Positions 1-6,428 of a DNA stretch of 8,264 nt are shown in pieces (the stretch's first letter is position 1; each line of letters starts with the position of its first letter). Position numbers and translations under genes: made by a program. Under the pieces are notes generated by a model, which made no database searches, had not been told where the DNA came from, and saw only the letters and a list, made by a program, of their open reading frames with translations. Origin of the DNA: PNKC01 sp039917655 (GTDB lineage Bacteria > Chloroflexota > Dehalococcoidia > Tepidiformales > Tepidiformaceae); contig JBDSJC010000100.1 in assembly GCA_039917655.1 (NCBI GenBank), positions 1 through 8,264 on the forward strand. The letters are read 5' to 3'.

Positions 1-1
1 A

Positions 2-355
2 ACGGTGGCGGCGCCGACAACGACCCCGGCCGCCAAGACTGACGATAAGAGTGAGTCTGCGGACGACGAGAGCCAGACCGACGACAAGAATGCCGTAGAC
101 CATAAGAGCACGGGCGACGACAAGAACGACGCGGATGATAAGGAGTCCACGGACGACAAGAGCGCCGTGGACCACAAGAACGCGGGCGACGACAAGAAGT
201 CCGCGGCCGACAAAAGCAAGACCGATGACAAGAGCGCCGTGGACCGCAAGAACGCGGGCGACGACAAGAACCACGCCGACGACAAGAGTGCGGCCGTCGA
301 CAAGAGCACGACCGAAAAGAAGTCCCCGGAGGATGACAAGAACCACGATAGCTAA
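2..355 (+). CDS. 3' end of a gene with a Pro/Thr then Lys/Asp-rich repetitive tail (partial)
   Basis: The reading frame is open at the left edge and ends with TAA at 353-355, so this is taken as the C-terminal 117 residues of a longer protein. A GTG at position 5 could formally start it, but nothing there looks like a ribosome binding site. The visible part starts with a short Thr/Pro stretch (TTTPAAK) and then becomes almost wholly Asp, Lys, Ser, Asn, Ala and His, with no hydrophobic segment and no cysteine. It contains three copies of a 24-residue unit (entered separately). Such a tail should be disordered and close to charge-balanced. The Thr/Pro stretch recalls the outer domain of the protein encoded next door at 542-1480, so this could be the tail of a related membrane-anchored protein; that is an inference. 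No catalytic or binding motif is visible and I do not assign a function. Confidence 0.7.
   Translation, partial: TVAAPTTTPAAKTDDKSESADDESQTDDKNAVDHKSTGDDKNDADDKESTDDKSAVDHKNAGDDKKSAADKSKTDDKSAVDRKNAGDDKNHADDKSAAVDKSTTEKKSPEDDKNHDS
77..292 (+). repeat. three 72-bp tandem repeats coding a 24-residue D/K-rich unit
   Basis: Three in-frame units lie at 77-148, 149-220 and 221-292. Each reads roughly TDDK(S/N)AVD(H/R)K(N/S) followed by (A/T)GDDK and a variable ADDK/AADK ending. Each unit is itself a loose double of a TDDK/GDDK motif. The units differ by several substitutions, both silent and amino-acid changing, so this is an ageing internal duplication rather than a fresh one. A degenerate continuation (AVDK, EDDKNHDS) runs to the stop codon. 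Confidence 0.85.
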
Positions 356-366
356 GACCTGATGGA

Positions 367-392
367 GGGTGTGGGCGCCAGCGCCCACACCC
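367..392 (+). terminator. strong inverted repeat, candidate terminator
   Basis: A perfect 12-base inverted repeat (GGGTGTGGGCGC at 367-378, its reverse complement at 381-392) with only CA between the arms starts 11 bases after the stop codon of the left-edge gene. It is followed by GTCTTCGTT, only moderately T-rich, so termination is likely but not classic. The position right after a stop codon and before a new gene supports the reading. Confidence 0.6.
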
Positions 393-508
393 GTCTTCGT
401 TGCCCAGTACGCGTACCTTGTTTCGGAAACCGTAGGCTTTGGAAGAGATCCGTTGCCGCCAGCCTTCCCATCCGTCCGTCCCACCGCCCGGCCCTGAAGC
501 CACGGGGA

Positions 509-527
509 TAACCTACAAGCCAAGGAG
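509..527 (+). promoter_or_regulatory. -10-like box and ribosome binding site before the anti-sigma gene
   Basis: Within the 186-base gap 356-541, the only signals I see besides the inverted repeat are TAACCT (509-514), a possible -10 box, and AGGAG (523-527), a good Shine-Dalgarno core whose 14-base distance to the ATG at 542 is on the long side. No convincing -35 box lies 16-18 bases upstream. A GGAAAC at 425-430 resembles an ECF-sigma -35 element, but no matching -10 sits at the right distance. Confidence 0.3.
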
Positions 528-541
528 AATCTCCGGCCAAA

Positions 542-1480
542 ATGACCGTCTCACCGGATCTGCTGCAAGAGGTGCTCGAAGGGCGCGGTCTCGCCGGACC
601 CGATCAGGCGGAGGCTGCGGCGCTCTTGCGGCTGGCTGCCACGGTGCGGCGGCTACAGCCCGATGGGCCATCTTCAGCGGCAGTAGCCCGCATTACAGCG
701 CGCTTCGAAAGCACAGTTGCGCGGCCAGGGCGAGGTCGCCTGTTCGTCTTGCTGGGTCCATGGCTCGGTCTTGGCGAACGCCCCCGCCCTCTTGTCCAGC
801 GGCTCGCGGCCGGTGCCCTGCTTTTCGCGAGCGTCGGCGGTGGGGCAAGCGTGGCCGGCGGCCTCGATCCGGTAAGCACCGCCGGTAGCGTCGCGAGCCT
901 CATCAGCAACGCGGTCACGAATCTCCTGCCACGCGAGGACAACGGCGGGCTCGCCGTTCCCCGGCCGACGGGAACGCCGTCAGCCCCCGCTGGAGCAACA
1001 ACAACGCCCTCTGGGACACCCTCTCCAGGCGCCACGCCAACGCCTGGGCTGACTACAGTACCGCCAGAATTTGCGGCAGGGGCCAGCGGCGCGGTCGGGC
1101 CCCCAATTCCCCCAGTTTCTTCGGGCAGCGGCCTTCCGCCCACCGCGACACCCACTCCCACCACGCTGCCCGCTGTGATTCCACCCCAGCCGTTCGTCCC
1201 GACTACAGTCCCCACCACGCCGTCGGCCACCGTTCCGCCCTCAACCACGAAGCCGCCACTGCCCTCTCCAACCGCAACGATGACGCCACAACCTCCCCCA
1301 CCCACGGCGACGACGACGCCACAACCACCCTCACCCACGACGACGACGACGCCACAACCACCCTCGCCTACTCCAACAGCGACTGAAACTCCGTCGCCTG
1401 ATCACGGCAGCCCTTCACCCACGGCCTCGGTTACCGCCACGGAGACGCCGAAGAGTGATGACCGGAACGCCGCCCGGTGA
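542..1480 (+). CDS. membrane-anchored anti-sigma-like protein with Pro/Thr-rich outer domain
   Basis: 312 residues starting at ATG with AGGAG upstream. Residues 1-60 look helical and soluble (LLQEVLEGRG, AEAAALLRLAATVRRLQ), as in cytoplasmic sigma-binding regions. A hydrophobic stretch at about 86-107 (VQRLAAGALLFASVGGGASV) is the only likely membrane span. About 170 residues after position 140 are dominated by Pro, Thr and Ser and include three 11-residue repeats (244-276), the composition of a cell-wall-spanning or O-glycosylated stalk. The gene overlaps the ECF sigma gene at 1477 by four bases, which is the main reason for the anti-sigma reading; the inner domain has no HxxxCxxC zinc motif. 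The likely role is to hold that sigma factor at the membrane and release it on an envelope signal. Such pairs usually have sigma first, so the order is unusual. It could instead be a structural surface protein that shares the operon. Confidence 0.6.
   Translation: MTVSPDLLQEVLEGRGLAGPDQAEAAALLRLAATVRRLQPDGPSSAAVARITARFESTVARPGRGRLFVLLGPWLGLGERPRPLVQRLAAGALLFASVGGGASVAGGLDPVSTAGSVASLISNAVTNLLPREDNGGLAVPRPTGTPSAPAGATTTPSGTPSPGATPTPGLTTVPPEFAAGASGAVGPPIPPVSSGSGLPPTATPTPTTLPAVIPPQPFVPTTVPTTPSATVPPSTTKPPLPSPTATMTPQPPPPTATTTPQPPSPTTTTTPQPPSPTPTATETPSPDHGSPSPTASVTATETPKSDDRNAAR
1271..1369 (+). repeat. three 33-bp tandem repeats coding an 11-residue TxTxTPQPPxP unit
   Basis: Units at 1271-1303, 1304-1336 and 1337-1369 encode TATMTPQPPPP, TATTTPQPPSP and TTTTTPQPPSP. 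The last two are nearly identical in DNA, and runs of ACG triplets occur within them, so copy number and triplet number may vary between strains by slippage without changing frame. The repeat lies in the predicted outer stalk of the anti-sigma-like protein. Confidence 0.85.
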
Positions 1481-2097
1481 CTGCCTTCTCCCCTGGGCTG
1501 CCGTGGCGAGGGCGAAGCCGATGGGGGCTGCGTTCGATCCTCGCCGCGGCCCTGACGGCGGCTGGAGTTGAACCAGCGCGCCGGGCAGTTCTGGCCTCCG
1601 AGCCAGAACTGCTCCGGCGACGTGACCCGGCCGCATGGCGCGCGTTGTTCGAACGGGAGATGCCCGCCATCTACCGCTACTCCGCCTCGCGCCTGCAGAG
1701 TCCCGCGGAAGCTGAGGATGCGACCAGCGAGACCTTCGCTGAGGCGTGGGAGCATGCAGACTCCTTCGCCGATCAAGGCCTTCCCGCGCGTGCGTGGCTC
1801 TTTGGCATCGCCCGCAACGTCGTCAACACCCATCGCCGGAAGTTGGTGCGCCGGCCGCCGCCGTTGGCCCTCGAAACGTTCGACGCAGGAAAGTCCGACC
1901 CTGCGCTTGACCCCGCACTCATTGACCTTGCCCACGCCGTATCCGCCCTCGACCATGGGCACGCCGAGGTCATCACCCTTCGGTTTCTCCACGGACTCTC
2001 CATCCAGGAGACCGCAGGCGTGTTGGGGACGACAGTGGACGCGGTGAAGGGCAGGCAGGCGAGGGCGCTCGTCGAGATGCGTAAAGCGCTCGGTTAG
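1477..2097 (+). CDS. ECF-type RNA polymerase sigma factor
   Basis: 206 residues from GTG at 1477, which overlaps the stop of the preceding gene as GTGA, so translation is probably coupled; there is no clear Shine-Dalgarno. Sigma region 2 spans about residues 50-122 (LFEREMPAIYRYSASRL, AEAEDATSETFAEAWEHA, ARAWLFGIARNVVNTHRRK). After a short linker, region 4 spans about 147-205, with a helix-turn-helix containing LRFLHGLSIQETAGVLGTTVDAVKGRQARAL. There is no region 3 and no C-terminal extension, as expected for ECF factors. It should direct RNA polymerase to a small regulon, held in check by the protein encoded at 542-1480. The first 44 residues are unlike the family, have lower third-position GC (about 67% by hand count over codons 1-48 against about 83% in the next 42 codons), and cover a strong hairpin, so the true start could lie further in. 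TTG at 1645 and ATG at 1660 are in frame but would trim region 2; CTG at 1591 would fit the domain boundary. Confidence 0.87.
   Translation: MTAFSPGLPWRGRSRWGLRSILAAALTAAGVEPARRAVLASEPELLRRRDPAAWRALFEREMPAIYRYSASRLQSPAEAEDATSETFAEAWEHADSFADQGLPARAWLFGIARNVVNTHRRKLVRRPPPLALETFDAGKSDPALDPALIDLAHAVSALDHGHAEVITLRFLHGLSIQETAGVLGTTVDAVKGRQARALVEMRKALG
1561..1618. repeat. two adjacent hairpins within the 5' part of the sigma frame
   Basis: The first, 1561-1577, has arms GCTGG and CCAGC around a 7-base loop. The second has a perfect 11-base stem (GCAGTTCTGGC at 1585-1595 against 1602-1612, 6-base loop) extended by GCCGG (1580-1584) pairing with CCGGC (1614-1618) across one bulged T, about 16 pairs in all. 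This is the most stable simple hairpin I see inside a coding frame in the window. It lies about 100 bases after the anti-sigma stop and just before sigma region 2, where it could slow ribosomes, set the ratio of the two proteins, or mark an untranslated leader if the real start is downstream. On the minus strand the first hairpin looks like a tRNA T arm (GGTTCAACTCC), but no matching acceptor stem is present. Confidence 0.7.
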
Positions 2098-2149
2098 CCG
2101 GCTTCCGGCACTGCCGCCTCCCTCCCGGACTTTGCCGGCCCGCGCCGGC
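2097..2149 (+). terminator. GC-rich short hairpins after the sigma gene, weak terminator candidate
   Basis: Two small inverted repeats follow the sigma stop codon: GCCGG/CCGGC at 2097-2109 with a CTT loop, and GCCGGC/GCCGGC at 2134-2149 with a 4-base loop. Neither is followed by a T run. They may help end the anti-sigma/sigma transcript before the tRNA gene, but GC-rich DNA produces such pairs by chance. Confidence 0.25.
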
Positions 2150-2186
2150 TGGCGCACCCCTCTCTCGCCCGCTTCCCACATCGTGC

Positions 2187-2192
2187 TACCCT
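2187..2192 (+). promoter_or_regulatory. possible -10 box for the tRNA gene
   Basis: TACCCT fits the TANNNT form and lies 11 bases before the mature tRNA 5' end, a usual distance for a short leader. No good -35 box is visible 16-18 bases upstream, so the call is tentative. Confidence 0.3.
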
Positions 2193-2203
2193 GAGCGCGG
2201 TAA

Positions 2204-2277
2204 GCGGGCGTGGCTTAGTGGCAGAGCGCGACCCTTCCAAGGTTGAAGTGCGGGTTCGATTCCCGCCGCCCGCTCCA
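2204..2277 (+). tRNA. tRNA-Gly (anticodon TCC)
   Basis: A full cloverleaf can be folded by hand. The acceptor GCGGGCG (2204-2210) pairs with CGCCCGC (2267-2273). The D arm contains AGTGGCAGAGC. The anticodon stem CGACC/GGTTG (2229-2233, 2241-2245) encloses loop CTTCCAA with anticodon TCC at 2236-2238. The T arm GCGGG-TTCGATT-CCCGC spans 2250-2266. Discriminator T at 2274 is typical for glycine tRNAs, and CCA (2275-2277) is encoded. It reads GGA and possibly other GGN codons. I see no tRNA neighbour and no direct repeat of its 3' end in the window that would mark an integrated element. Confidence 0.97.
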
Positions 2278-2317
2278 CCCCTCCCCCGCGCCGCGTCACC
2301 CTAAGAGCGGCCTCGTC

Positions 2318-2323
2318 TACCAT
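2318..2323 (+). promoter_or_regulatory. -10-like box for a leaderless flippase transcript
   Basis: TACCAT ends six bases before the GTG at 2330. With the usual 6-7 bases from -10 box to first transcribed base, the transcript would begin at or next to the start codon. There is no Shine-Dalgarno near the GTG, which fits. The same arrangement occurs at 7750-7755. No clear -35 element is seen. Confidence 0.35.
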
Positions 2324-2329
2324 CTCGGC

Positions 2330-3652
2330 GTGGGAATTGCGATCGGTAGTGTGGTTGCGCTGGTCTACCGCGTAACCTCGCTCTTCCTCTGGGCTTCGAT
2401 CGGCATCATCACCGCCCGTACCCTCACGTTGGACGACCGCGGCGTGTATGCCTCGGCCGTCATCGTCATCGGCGTGACCAGCGGGATCGCCAGCTTCTCC
2501 AGCGCCGCCAGCTACCTGGTCGCCAACCAGCACCGCGAACCGGCCGAGGTCGGGAGCCACGGGGCGCTGCTGGCCCTTGTCGTCGGCGCAGCCGTTGCAC
2601 TCGGCGCCCTGGCCATCTCACCGTTCGTCCCGGCGGACCTCCACCTGGTTGTCATCCTTTGTGGCTTTTCCGTCCTTCCGGCGGTTGTGCGCAGCACGCT
2701 CTCCGGGGTGTTGCTGGGTTCGCACCAGTTCAGCCGGTACAACGTGGCGACCTCCGCGGCCGCCGCAATCGGGCTGGTCACCATCGCCGTCTGGGTGGGC
2801 ATCCTCCGCCACCGCAGCACCGAATCGGCCCTCCAGGCCTGGACCGCCGCGCAGTACCTCTCGCTTCTGCCGGTGCTATTTTGGGGCCGTCACTGGTGGA
2901 GTTGGCCCTGGAAACACGGTTTCAACCGGGCTGTCACCCGGCGAATGCTCTCCTATGGAGCGGTCACAGGGGCGGCGAGCGTCATCGCCTTCTTCAACTA
3001 CCGGGTCGATGTCCTGATGGTCATCGGGCTTGATAGCCGCGAAGGCGCGGGCATCTACTCGTCATCCGTCGCAGTTGCGGAGGGCCTCTGGCTCTTCTCA
3101 TCCGCCATCGCCATCGCTTCGTACGCCCGTGTGGGTTCGACCAGCCGTGAGGAGGCTGCCCACCTCACGGCCCTCGCCGTCCGCCACACGATCATCGTCG
3201 TTGTTAGTGGCGCGGTGGTCGCTGCGGTGGTCGCCCCGCCGTTGCTGGGCATCGTCTTCGGCGATGTCTATCGCGCCGGTGCAACACCCCTTCGTATCCT
3301 CTGCATCGGCACGGCGGCCTACGCCCCCGCTTCGCTGATCGGCAACTACTTCACGGTCCAGCTCGGTCGCCCGGCGATCGCCCTGTGGCTGGCCGGGCTG
3401 TCCTGCCTGATCAGCGTGAGCGTTGGGTTCGCCCTCATCCCCACGATCGGCTACACGGGCGCGGCCTGGGCGACCACGCTGAGCTATACGCTTTCGGCGG
3501 CCATCGCAACCGTCGTCTTTCTGCGTATCACGGGAATCCCCGCCAGTGAACTCTGGCGCATCCGCCAGGACGATGTGCTCAGCTACTTCCGCCTCGTCCG
3601 CCAGGTGATCCGCCGCCGCCGGCTCATACCCGCCATGGGGACGAGGAACTAG
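2330..3652 (+). CDS. Wzx-like polysaccharide/oligosaccharide flippase
   Basis: 440 residues, very hydrophobic, with about 12 membrane spans distributed over the first 400 residues and a short basic cytoplasmic tail (RQVIRRRRL). The pattern is that of the MOP-superfamily lipid-linked oligosaccharide flippases: an N-terminal span ending in ARTLTLDDRGVYAS (29-42), a midpoint NYRVDVLMVIG (223-233) followed by GIYSSSVAVAEGLW (241-254), and a second half starting near VRHTIIVVVSG. It would move an undecaprenyl-linked glycan to the outer face of the membrane. The frame is open upstream as far as the tRNA, so the start was chosen at GTG 2330, the first start codon beyond the tRNA that leaves the first span intact; GTG 2351 is an alternative. 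It ends nine bases from the converging glycosyltransferase gene, and the pairing with two glycosyltransferases supports an envelope glycan role. The substrate cannot be told. Confidence 0.85.
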   Translation: MGIAIGSVVALVYRVTSLFLWASIGIITARTLTLDDRGVYASAVIVIGVTSGIASFSSAASYLVANQHREPAEVGSHGALLALVVGAAVALGALAISPFVPADLHLVVILCGFSVLPAVVRSTLSGVLLGSHQFSRYNVATSAAAAIGLVTIAVWVGILRHRSTESALQAWTAAQYLSLLPVLFWGRHWWSWPWKHGFNRAVTRRMLSYGAVTGAASVIAFFNYRVDVLMVIGLDSREGAGIYSSSVAVAEGLWLFSSAIAIASYARVGSTSREEAAHLTALAVRHTIIVVVSGAVVAAVVAPPLLGIVFGDVYRAGATPLRILCIGTAAYAPASLIGNYFTVQLGRPAIALWLAGLSCLISVSVGFALIPTIGYTGAAWATTLSYTLSAAIATVVFLRITGIPASELWRIRQDDVLSYFRLVRQVIRRRRLIPAMGTRN

Positions 3653-3661
3653 GGTGAGGAT

Positions 3662-5194
3662 TTACGCTCTTCCGCGGATGCGCTGACGGCGCGGAACCGG
3701 CGCTGGCCGAGCGGATCGCTGCTCCGCAATCCGCTCACGATTCCGGTCCGCCCGCTGCAGCACGATGGCCACGACGGCGACCGCAATGTAGAGCACAAGC
3801 ACTGCCTTGCTTACGGGGTTAGTCACGCGCATCTCCGTTTCGATTGCGCCCGCCCAGTTGATCGCCAGGATCGGGAGGAATGCGCCGACTGAAAAGACGA
3901 TGCTGCTCACCACCAGCCACCTTCGCCCGGAGATCATCGCGAACGGCAGATACCAGATCTGGTACCACGGCAGATAGCCAGGGGAGCAGACGAAGAGGAA
4001 GAGAAACATCGCGGTAGCGAACGCCGTTACGAGGTCCCGCGCATCGAGCAGGCGGTGATAGGCCACGATGTAGGCCAGAAGCACGAAGAACAGCGCGTAC
4101 GACGTCCCTACCAACACGGATTGCGCATCGCGCTGGGCATCGATCCAATCGGCGAACACTCCCCACGGGGTTGTCACTGCGATCGCGGACGCTGGCCCCA
4201 CCGTGCCGATGCTGGGCCACAGTTTGAAGGCGAAGATCACGAACGCCAGGACCGCGACCAACGCCACGAATCCAGCCATGTACTTGCGCCAGCGCGGAAA
4301 CCAGTAGGCGCCGAGCACCGGACTGGCAAGCAGCAGGCCGAACTTGGAGAGCACGGCGGCGCCCGCCAACGCCATCCCACCCGCGCGGTCCCGCCAGCCG
4401 GGACGGATTACCAGCAGCAGCGCCGCCACGCCGAGGGCAGCCATCAGGCTGTCATTGTGTCCATCGCCGGGGAACTGCCAGAGCATCAGCGGGTTGAGCC
4501 CGATGAGGCCTGTCACCAGCCCGGGGTTGCCCCCGATCTGTTTCGCCACCAACCCGCCCAACGCTGCCGTGATCACCAGGAACACCGCCGCCACCACCTT
4601 CTGCCCGAACAGGTTGGCGCGAAGCCCATCGCCGGCGAACGGGATCGGCGCCCCACCGATCGCGTAGGCGACTGGCCCGTAGCCGCTCGGGTTGTTCTTG
4701 AAGGCCAGCACTTCGCGGGCCACCGGGTCATCGATCTTCGCGGGCACGGCATCGAACGTGACCGGCAGTTTGCCGTGCAACCAAAACGTCCGCACGTCCG
4801 CCGCCAGGTGAACGGCGTCCGGGGAGGTCAGCTCCACCGAGGGGAGGAACGAGAGGCAGCCCAGAACAGTCGCCACAATTGCCGCCGCGTAGCTGTGCCG
4901 GAATCCCCTCCGCAATGCCTGCAAGCAGACAAGGTAGAGCACTGTCGCGATGCCGATGACGAAGCCAACCTCCATCATGTCCGAGACCTGAACGCCGAAC
5001 ACACGAAAGATTCCGGACCGCCGGACGATGTCCAGGTCGACCGTCCAGAGCCGCGCGCGCAGCGTGATCCCAGCCAGCCAGGTCAGGCACAGCGCGAGCA
5101 CCGCAGCCACGAACGTCGCCTCCGTCCGCCATGCGCGCAAGTCCGGCCGGGCCTGTTTCTCGGCGATTGGTTTCTTAGTGCGCTTCGATGACAT
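3662..5194 (-). CDS. GT-C family glycosyltransferase, MptB-like polyprenyl-phosphate-sugar-dependent
   Basis: 510 residues with about 11-13 membrane spans, a basic N-terminus (MSSKRTKKP) and a basic C-terminal tail after residue 480. The loop after the third span holds SPDAVHLAADVRTFW (124-138) with acidic residues where GT-C enzymes place their catalytic Asp. Further signatures are NPSGYGPV (168-175), NPLMLWQFPGDGHNDSLMA (234-252) with the conserved H-N-D, and PWYQIWYLPF (409-418). This set is typical of the alpha-mannosyltransferase MptA/MptB and GT87-like group, which transfer a sugar from polyprenyl phosphate to a glycan on the outer membrane face. The sugar is not shown by sequence, and mannose is only the family precedent. 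ATG at 5194 lies inside the end of the upstream GT2 gene (20-base overlap), so the two are very probably co-transcribed and translationally coupled. Confidence 0.8.
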   Translation of the reverse strand: MSSKRTKKPIAEKQARPDLRAWRTEATFVAAVLALCLTWLAGITLRARLWTVDLDIVRRSGIFRVFGVQVSDMMEVGFVIGIATVLYLVCLQALRRGFRHSYAAAIVATVLGCLSFLPSVELTSPDAVHLAADVRTFWLHGKLPVTFDAVPAKIDDPVAREVLAFKNNPSGYGPVAYAIGGAPIPFAGDGLRANLFGQKVVAAVFLVITAALGGLVAKQIGGNPGLVTGLIGLNPLMLWQFPGDGHNDSLMAALGVAALLLVIRPGWRDRAGGMALAGAAVLSKFGLLLASPVLGAYWFPRWRKYMAGFVALVAVLAFVIFAFKLWPSIGTVGPASAIAVTTPWGVFADWIDAQRDAQSVLVGTSYALFFVLLAYIVAYHRLLDARDLVTAFATAMFLFLFVCSPGYLPWYQIWYLPFAMISGRRWLVVSSIVFSVGAFLPILAINWAGAIETEMRVTNPVSKAVLVLYIAVAVVAIVLQRADRNRERIAEQRSARPAPVPRRQRIRGRA

Positions 5195-6383
5195 CCGGTG
5201 TCCCAGCTGAAGTTCGAGACGATTCGTCCCAGCGCCGTTCCGCCGCGGTGATCACCGCCCATACGCCCACCGGGAACCAGAGCAGGCTGAGAATCCCGTG
5301 GCGCACCGCGAGCTGCGCCCCAGCGATGCTCAGGGGCAGCAGTCGCGCCCGGATGGCGATCACCGCCGGCAGCACCCATTCTCCCGCCAGGGCCACACAC
5401 ACTGGCGCCAAAGGCAACGCACCCGGCATCCGTGCCACGCTCAGAATGAACGCGCCGGTCACCGCTGTCCGCGTCAAGACGCGCGTGGGCACCAGCAGGA
5501 AGACCGCCGTGTCGAGCGCGCCAAGGTCGCCCCGCAGCGCTTGCCTGGCGACCCGCGGCCAGAGATGCCAGACAACTCCAACGTGGCCTCGCGCCCACCG
5601 CGATCGTTGTCGTAGCGAATCGGCAAGCTCGTGCGGTTCACCCACTTCCACATACGTTTCCCCCACATAGCGCACCCGCACACCCTCCGCTGCCAGCAAC
5701 GCCGTGCTCTCCAGGTCCTCGGTCAGCGTCCTGGTGCTCCGCAGGACGCGCTCCAGCAGCGCCGGGCGGGCGAAGAATCCGCTACCGCTGATCGTCGTCC
5801 CCAGCCCTAGTTCCTCCCGTGGCCGCCACCAGAAAACGTTCCGCGACTTCCGCCCGAAGCCGTACCCGGCAGATAGCCAATCGTCATCCGCCCGCGGCAT
5901 GGTTTCTACTTGCAGACAGTCCTCGCCCGGGCTTGCCGCTGCCACGCTTTCAATGAAGTCCACCGGCACGCGGCTGTCGGCATCTATTACGCCTACCAGG
6001 TCATACGCCGTGCTCAGGTGCGCCAGCCCCGCCAGGATTGCCTGCGACTTGCCCGGCTTTTCGGTCGCCAACTCCAACACGCTCGCCCCATGCCGCCGGG
6101 CCGCGGCCCGTGTCCCGTCCGTGCAGTTGTGCGCCACAACAAGCACGTCCATCAGCGTCGCCGGGTATGTTTGCGCGCTCAGGTCGTTCAGGATCCCGTC
6201 TATCACGCGCTCCTCGTTCCGCGCACAGATGATCAACGCGAACCGCGGCGTCGCGACCTTCGCCGACCGCGGTCGCTTGCGTTGGCCAAGCAGCGTGATC
6301 GCGGACTGGTAGAGCGAAACGGCCAACCAGAGGATCTGCGCCGCAATCCACACCAGCCGTCCAGTCCGCAAGATCATACGCAT
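5175..6383 (-). CDS. membrane glycosyltransferase family 2 (cellulose-synthase-like motif set)
   Basis: 402 residues from ATG 6383. An N-terminal span (about 10-32) is followed by a cytoplasmic GT-A domain with FALIICARNEE (48-58), VVAHNCTDGT, the metal-binding DAD (134-136), TED (221-223) and QRSRW (259-263). D, DxD, TED and QxxRW together are the signature of GT2 enzymes related to cellulose, chitin and hyaluronan synthases and their single-addition relatives. Three or four spans fill the C-terminus (about 291-380). It probably uses a nucleotide sugar on the inner face to extend a lipid-linked or polymeric glycan. The frame is open much further upstream. ATG 6443 (MPSPFSF, 422 residues) has a G-rich sequence before it but lies within the terminator hairpin of the preceding gene. 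ATG 6383 has no Shine-Dalgarno, but CATACT eight bases upstream could serve a leaderless start. I prefer 6383, with moderate confidence. Confidence 0.85.
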   Translation of the reverse strand: MRMILRTGRLVWIAAQILWLAVSLYQSAITLLGQRKRPRSAKVATPRFALIICARNEERVIDGILNDLSAQTYPATLMDVLVVAHNCTDGTRAAARRHGASVLELATEKPGKSQAILAGLAHLSTAYDLVGVIDADSRVPVDFIESVAAASPGEDCLQVETMPRADDDWLSAGYGFGRKSRNVFWWRPREELGLGTTISGSGFFARPALLERVLRSTRTLTEDLESTALLAAEGVRVRYVGETYVEVGEPHELADSLRQRSRWARGHVGVVWHLWPRVARQALRGDLGALDTAVFLLVPTRVLTRTAVTGAFILSVARMPGALPLAPVCVALAGEWVLPAVIAIRARLLPLSIAGAQLAVRHGILSLLWFPVGVWAVITAAERRWDESSRTSAGTPDVIEAH

Positions 6384-6428
6384 CGCTCGGAAGTATGAGG
6401 CCGCTGTTGCTTTCGCGCCCCCAAACGA

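Noticed and set aside
604..1338. Minus-strand Gly/Val-rich frame opposite the Pro/Thr-rich protein
   Set aside because: It is the reverse image of Pro/Thr codons. The + strand gene has a ribosome binding site, a membrane span and an overlap with the sigma gene.
1540..1640. Possible minus-strand tRNA suggested by a T-arm-like GGTTCAACTCC
   Set aside because: The following CGCCGTC has no matching 5' acceptor strand, the neighbouring hairpin has an 11-base stem with a 6-base loop rather than an anticodon arm, and no D arm is found.
1402..2181. Minus-strand frame of 259 codons opposite the sigma gene
   Set aside because: The sigma factor on the + strand is clear from regions 2 and 4, and the antisense translation has no domain.
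2204..2277. tRNA-Gly as an integration site for a mobile element
   Set aside because: No integrase gene and no repeat of the tRNA 3' end occur in the window. The downstream genes have the same base composition style as their neighbours.
2243..2329. Upstream extension of the flippase frame from TTG 2243
   Set aside because: That start lies inside the tRNA-Gly gene and the extra residues (CGFDSRRPLHPSPAP) are just the translated tRNA 3' half.
3670..3696. Inverted repeat TTCCGCG/CGCGGAA after the flippase stop as a terminator
   Set aside because: It has a 7-base stem with a 13-base loop and no T run, and lies within the coding end of the GT-C gene; it is likely a chance pairing.
4055..5191. 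Long + strand open frame of 378 codons opposite the GT-C gene
   Set aside because: It is antisense to a gene with clear family motifs and membrane spans. Its translation is Arg/His/Gln-rich with no domain, as expected of a GC-rich shadow frame.
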